64,000 nt of DNA from Pirellula sp. (lineage in GTDB: Bacteria; Planctomycetota; Planctomycetia; Pirellulales; PNKZ01). Of this stretch, positions 63,387 to 64,000 are shown in pieces. Made by a program: the position numbers and the translations under genes. The notes under the pieces were generated by a model. It worked only from the letters and a program-made list of their open reading frames with translations. It was not told the origin of the DNA and searched no databases. The stretch covers positions 62,001 through 126,000 of the forward strand of contig PNKZ01000004.1 in NCBI GenBank assembly GCA_013822735.1. Direction: 5' to 3'. The first letter of the stretch is position 1. Every line of letters begins with the position of its first letter.

Positions 63387-64000
63387 ATGTACGAACGTTT
63401 CACGGATCGCGCGCGGAAGGTGATGCAACTTGCCAACCAAGAAGCGCAGCGGTTCAACCATGAATACATCGGCACGGAACACGTGCTGCTCGGCCTCATC
63501 AAGGAAGGAAGCGGCGTCGCGGCAAACGTTTTGAAAAACCTCGACGTCGATCTCCGTAAGATCCGTCTTGAGGTCGAGAAGCTTGTGCAAAGCGGACCGG
63601 ATATGGTCACGATGGGCAAGCTGCCGCAAACGCCCCGCGCCAAGAAGGTCATCGAATACTCGATGGAAGAGGCCCGCAACCTCGGGCACAACTACGTCGG
63701 CACGGAACACATACTGCTCGGCCTCTTGCGTGAGCAAGAAGGTGTCGCCGCGCAGGTGCTCATGAACCTCGGCCTGAAGCTGGAAGAAGTTCGCGAAGAA
63801 GTTCTCAACCTGCTCGGCCACGGCATTGAGGGCAGCGAAGGGGGCGAACGCCAACCCTCCGGCGGAGCAACCGGCGGAGCGGCAGGCGAAGGCGCCGCCG
63901 GCGGCGGAACGGGCAAAGGCTCGAAAGCCTCGAAGACCCCGGCGCTCGACAGCTTCGGTCGCGACCTCACCGAGCTCGCTCGTCAAAGCAAGCTCGATCC
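63387..64000 (+). CDS. clpC: ATP-dependent Clp protease ATP-binding subunit ClpC, 3' truncated
   Basis: 204 residues visible; the gene continues past the window. The start is the ATG at 63387, with GGAG eight bases before it. Clp N-terminal repeat 1 (MYERFTDRARKVMQLANQEA, then YIGTEHVLLGLIKEGSGVAA) and repeat 2 (YVGTEHILLGLLREQEGVAA) are complete. A Gly/Ala-rich linker at about 150-185 precedes TPALDSFGRDLTELARQSKLD, the start of the first AAA+ domain. ClpC unfolds proteins for ClpP. The same N-terminal fold is seen in the ThiE fusion upstream. Confidence 0.95.
   Translation, partial: MYERFTDRARKVMQLANQEAQRFNHEYIGTEHVLLGLIKEGSGVAANVLKNLDVDLRKIRLEVEKLVQSGPDMVTMGKLPQTPRAKKVIEYSMEEARNLGHNYVGTEHILLGLLREQEGVAAQVLMNLGLKLEEVREEVLNLLGHGIEGSEGGERQPSGGATGGAAGEGAAGGGTGKGSKASKTPALDSFGRDLTELARQSKLD

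Overview
The window comes from a planctomycete, most likely of the Pirellulales type. Supporting signs are two BBP7-like outer-membrane barrel genes, a large SdrD-B/FG-GAP surface protein carrying the planctomycete 'QDRRPMAAD' N-terminal motif, a secreted planctomycete cytochrome-like protein, an LpxC/LpxA/Skp outer-membrane cluster, several chaperonin copies and GC-rich sequence. The taxonomic call is inference from gene content; no 16S rRNA gene is present.

Layout. 1-5055 (+): three consecutive HtrA-like genes, the first truncated by the window edge, then a small membrane protein. 5082-6617 (-): two secreted planctomycete-type proteins. 6840-13436: queG (+), then (-) a sialidase-like protein, a tRNA-dihydrouridine synthase, zwf and gnd. 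14414-17295: a [BBP7 barrel - tRNA-Cys] module present twice in tandem. 17436-24210: mscL, a WD40 protein, a 1109-residue surface protein and a shorter FG-GAP relative. 24336-31480: small ORFs including an orphan antitoxin-like gene, a cytochrome c'-like protein, purM, a RAYT transposase inside its REP repeats, a DsbD-like reductase and a phosphotransferase. 31763-37587: a zincin, a P-II protein, a receiver-like protein, a membrane protein, yacG and an FmdB-type protein. 37698-43970 (-): grpE, dnaJ, a DUF559 gene inside inverted repeats, then groEL-groES-groEL. 44415-49804: a secreted protein, an SBP56-like protein, a cytochrome-like protein, a small conserved protein, acylphosphatase and an ABC-2 permease. 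49820-60511 (-): Gfo/Idh oxidoreductase, lpxA, lpxC, skp/ompH, an M28 peptidase, hemL, hemB and a Ser/Thr kinase. 60655-64000: a Clp_N-ThiD2-ThiE fusion (-), a membrane protein (+) and the start of clpC (+).

Genes that work together: the oxidative pentose phosphate pair zwf/gnd; the heat-shock block dnaJ/grpE and groEL/ES; the lipid A and outer-membrane block skp-lpxC-lpxA; and the haem pair hemB/hemL (C5 pathway). Most of the rest is housekeeping.

The strongest lead for something under-described is the intergenic repeat content. At least eight unrelated palindromic repeat families lie between genes. Two of them enclose a single small gene. One is a RAYT transposase, a known REP-associated arrangement. 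The other is a DUF559 (Vsr-like nuclease fold) gene enclosed by 75-bp inverted elements in the same layout. The second lead is the HtrA triplet, in which the active site is intact in the first gene and lost in the second and third.
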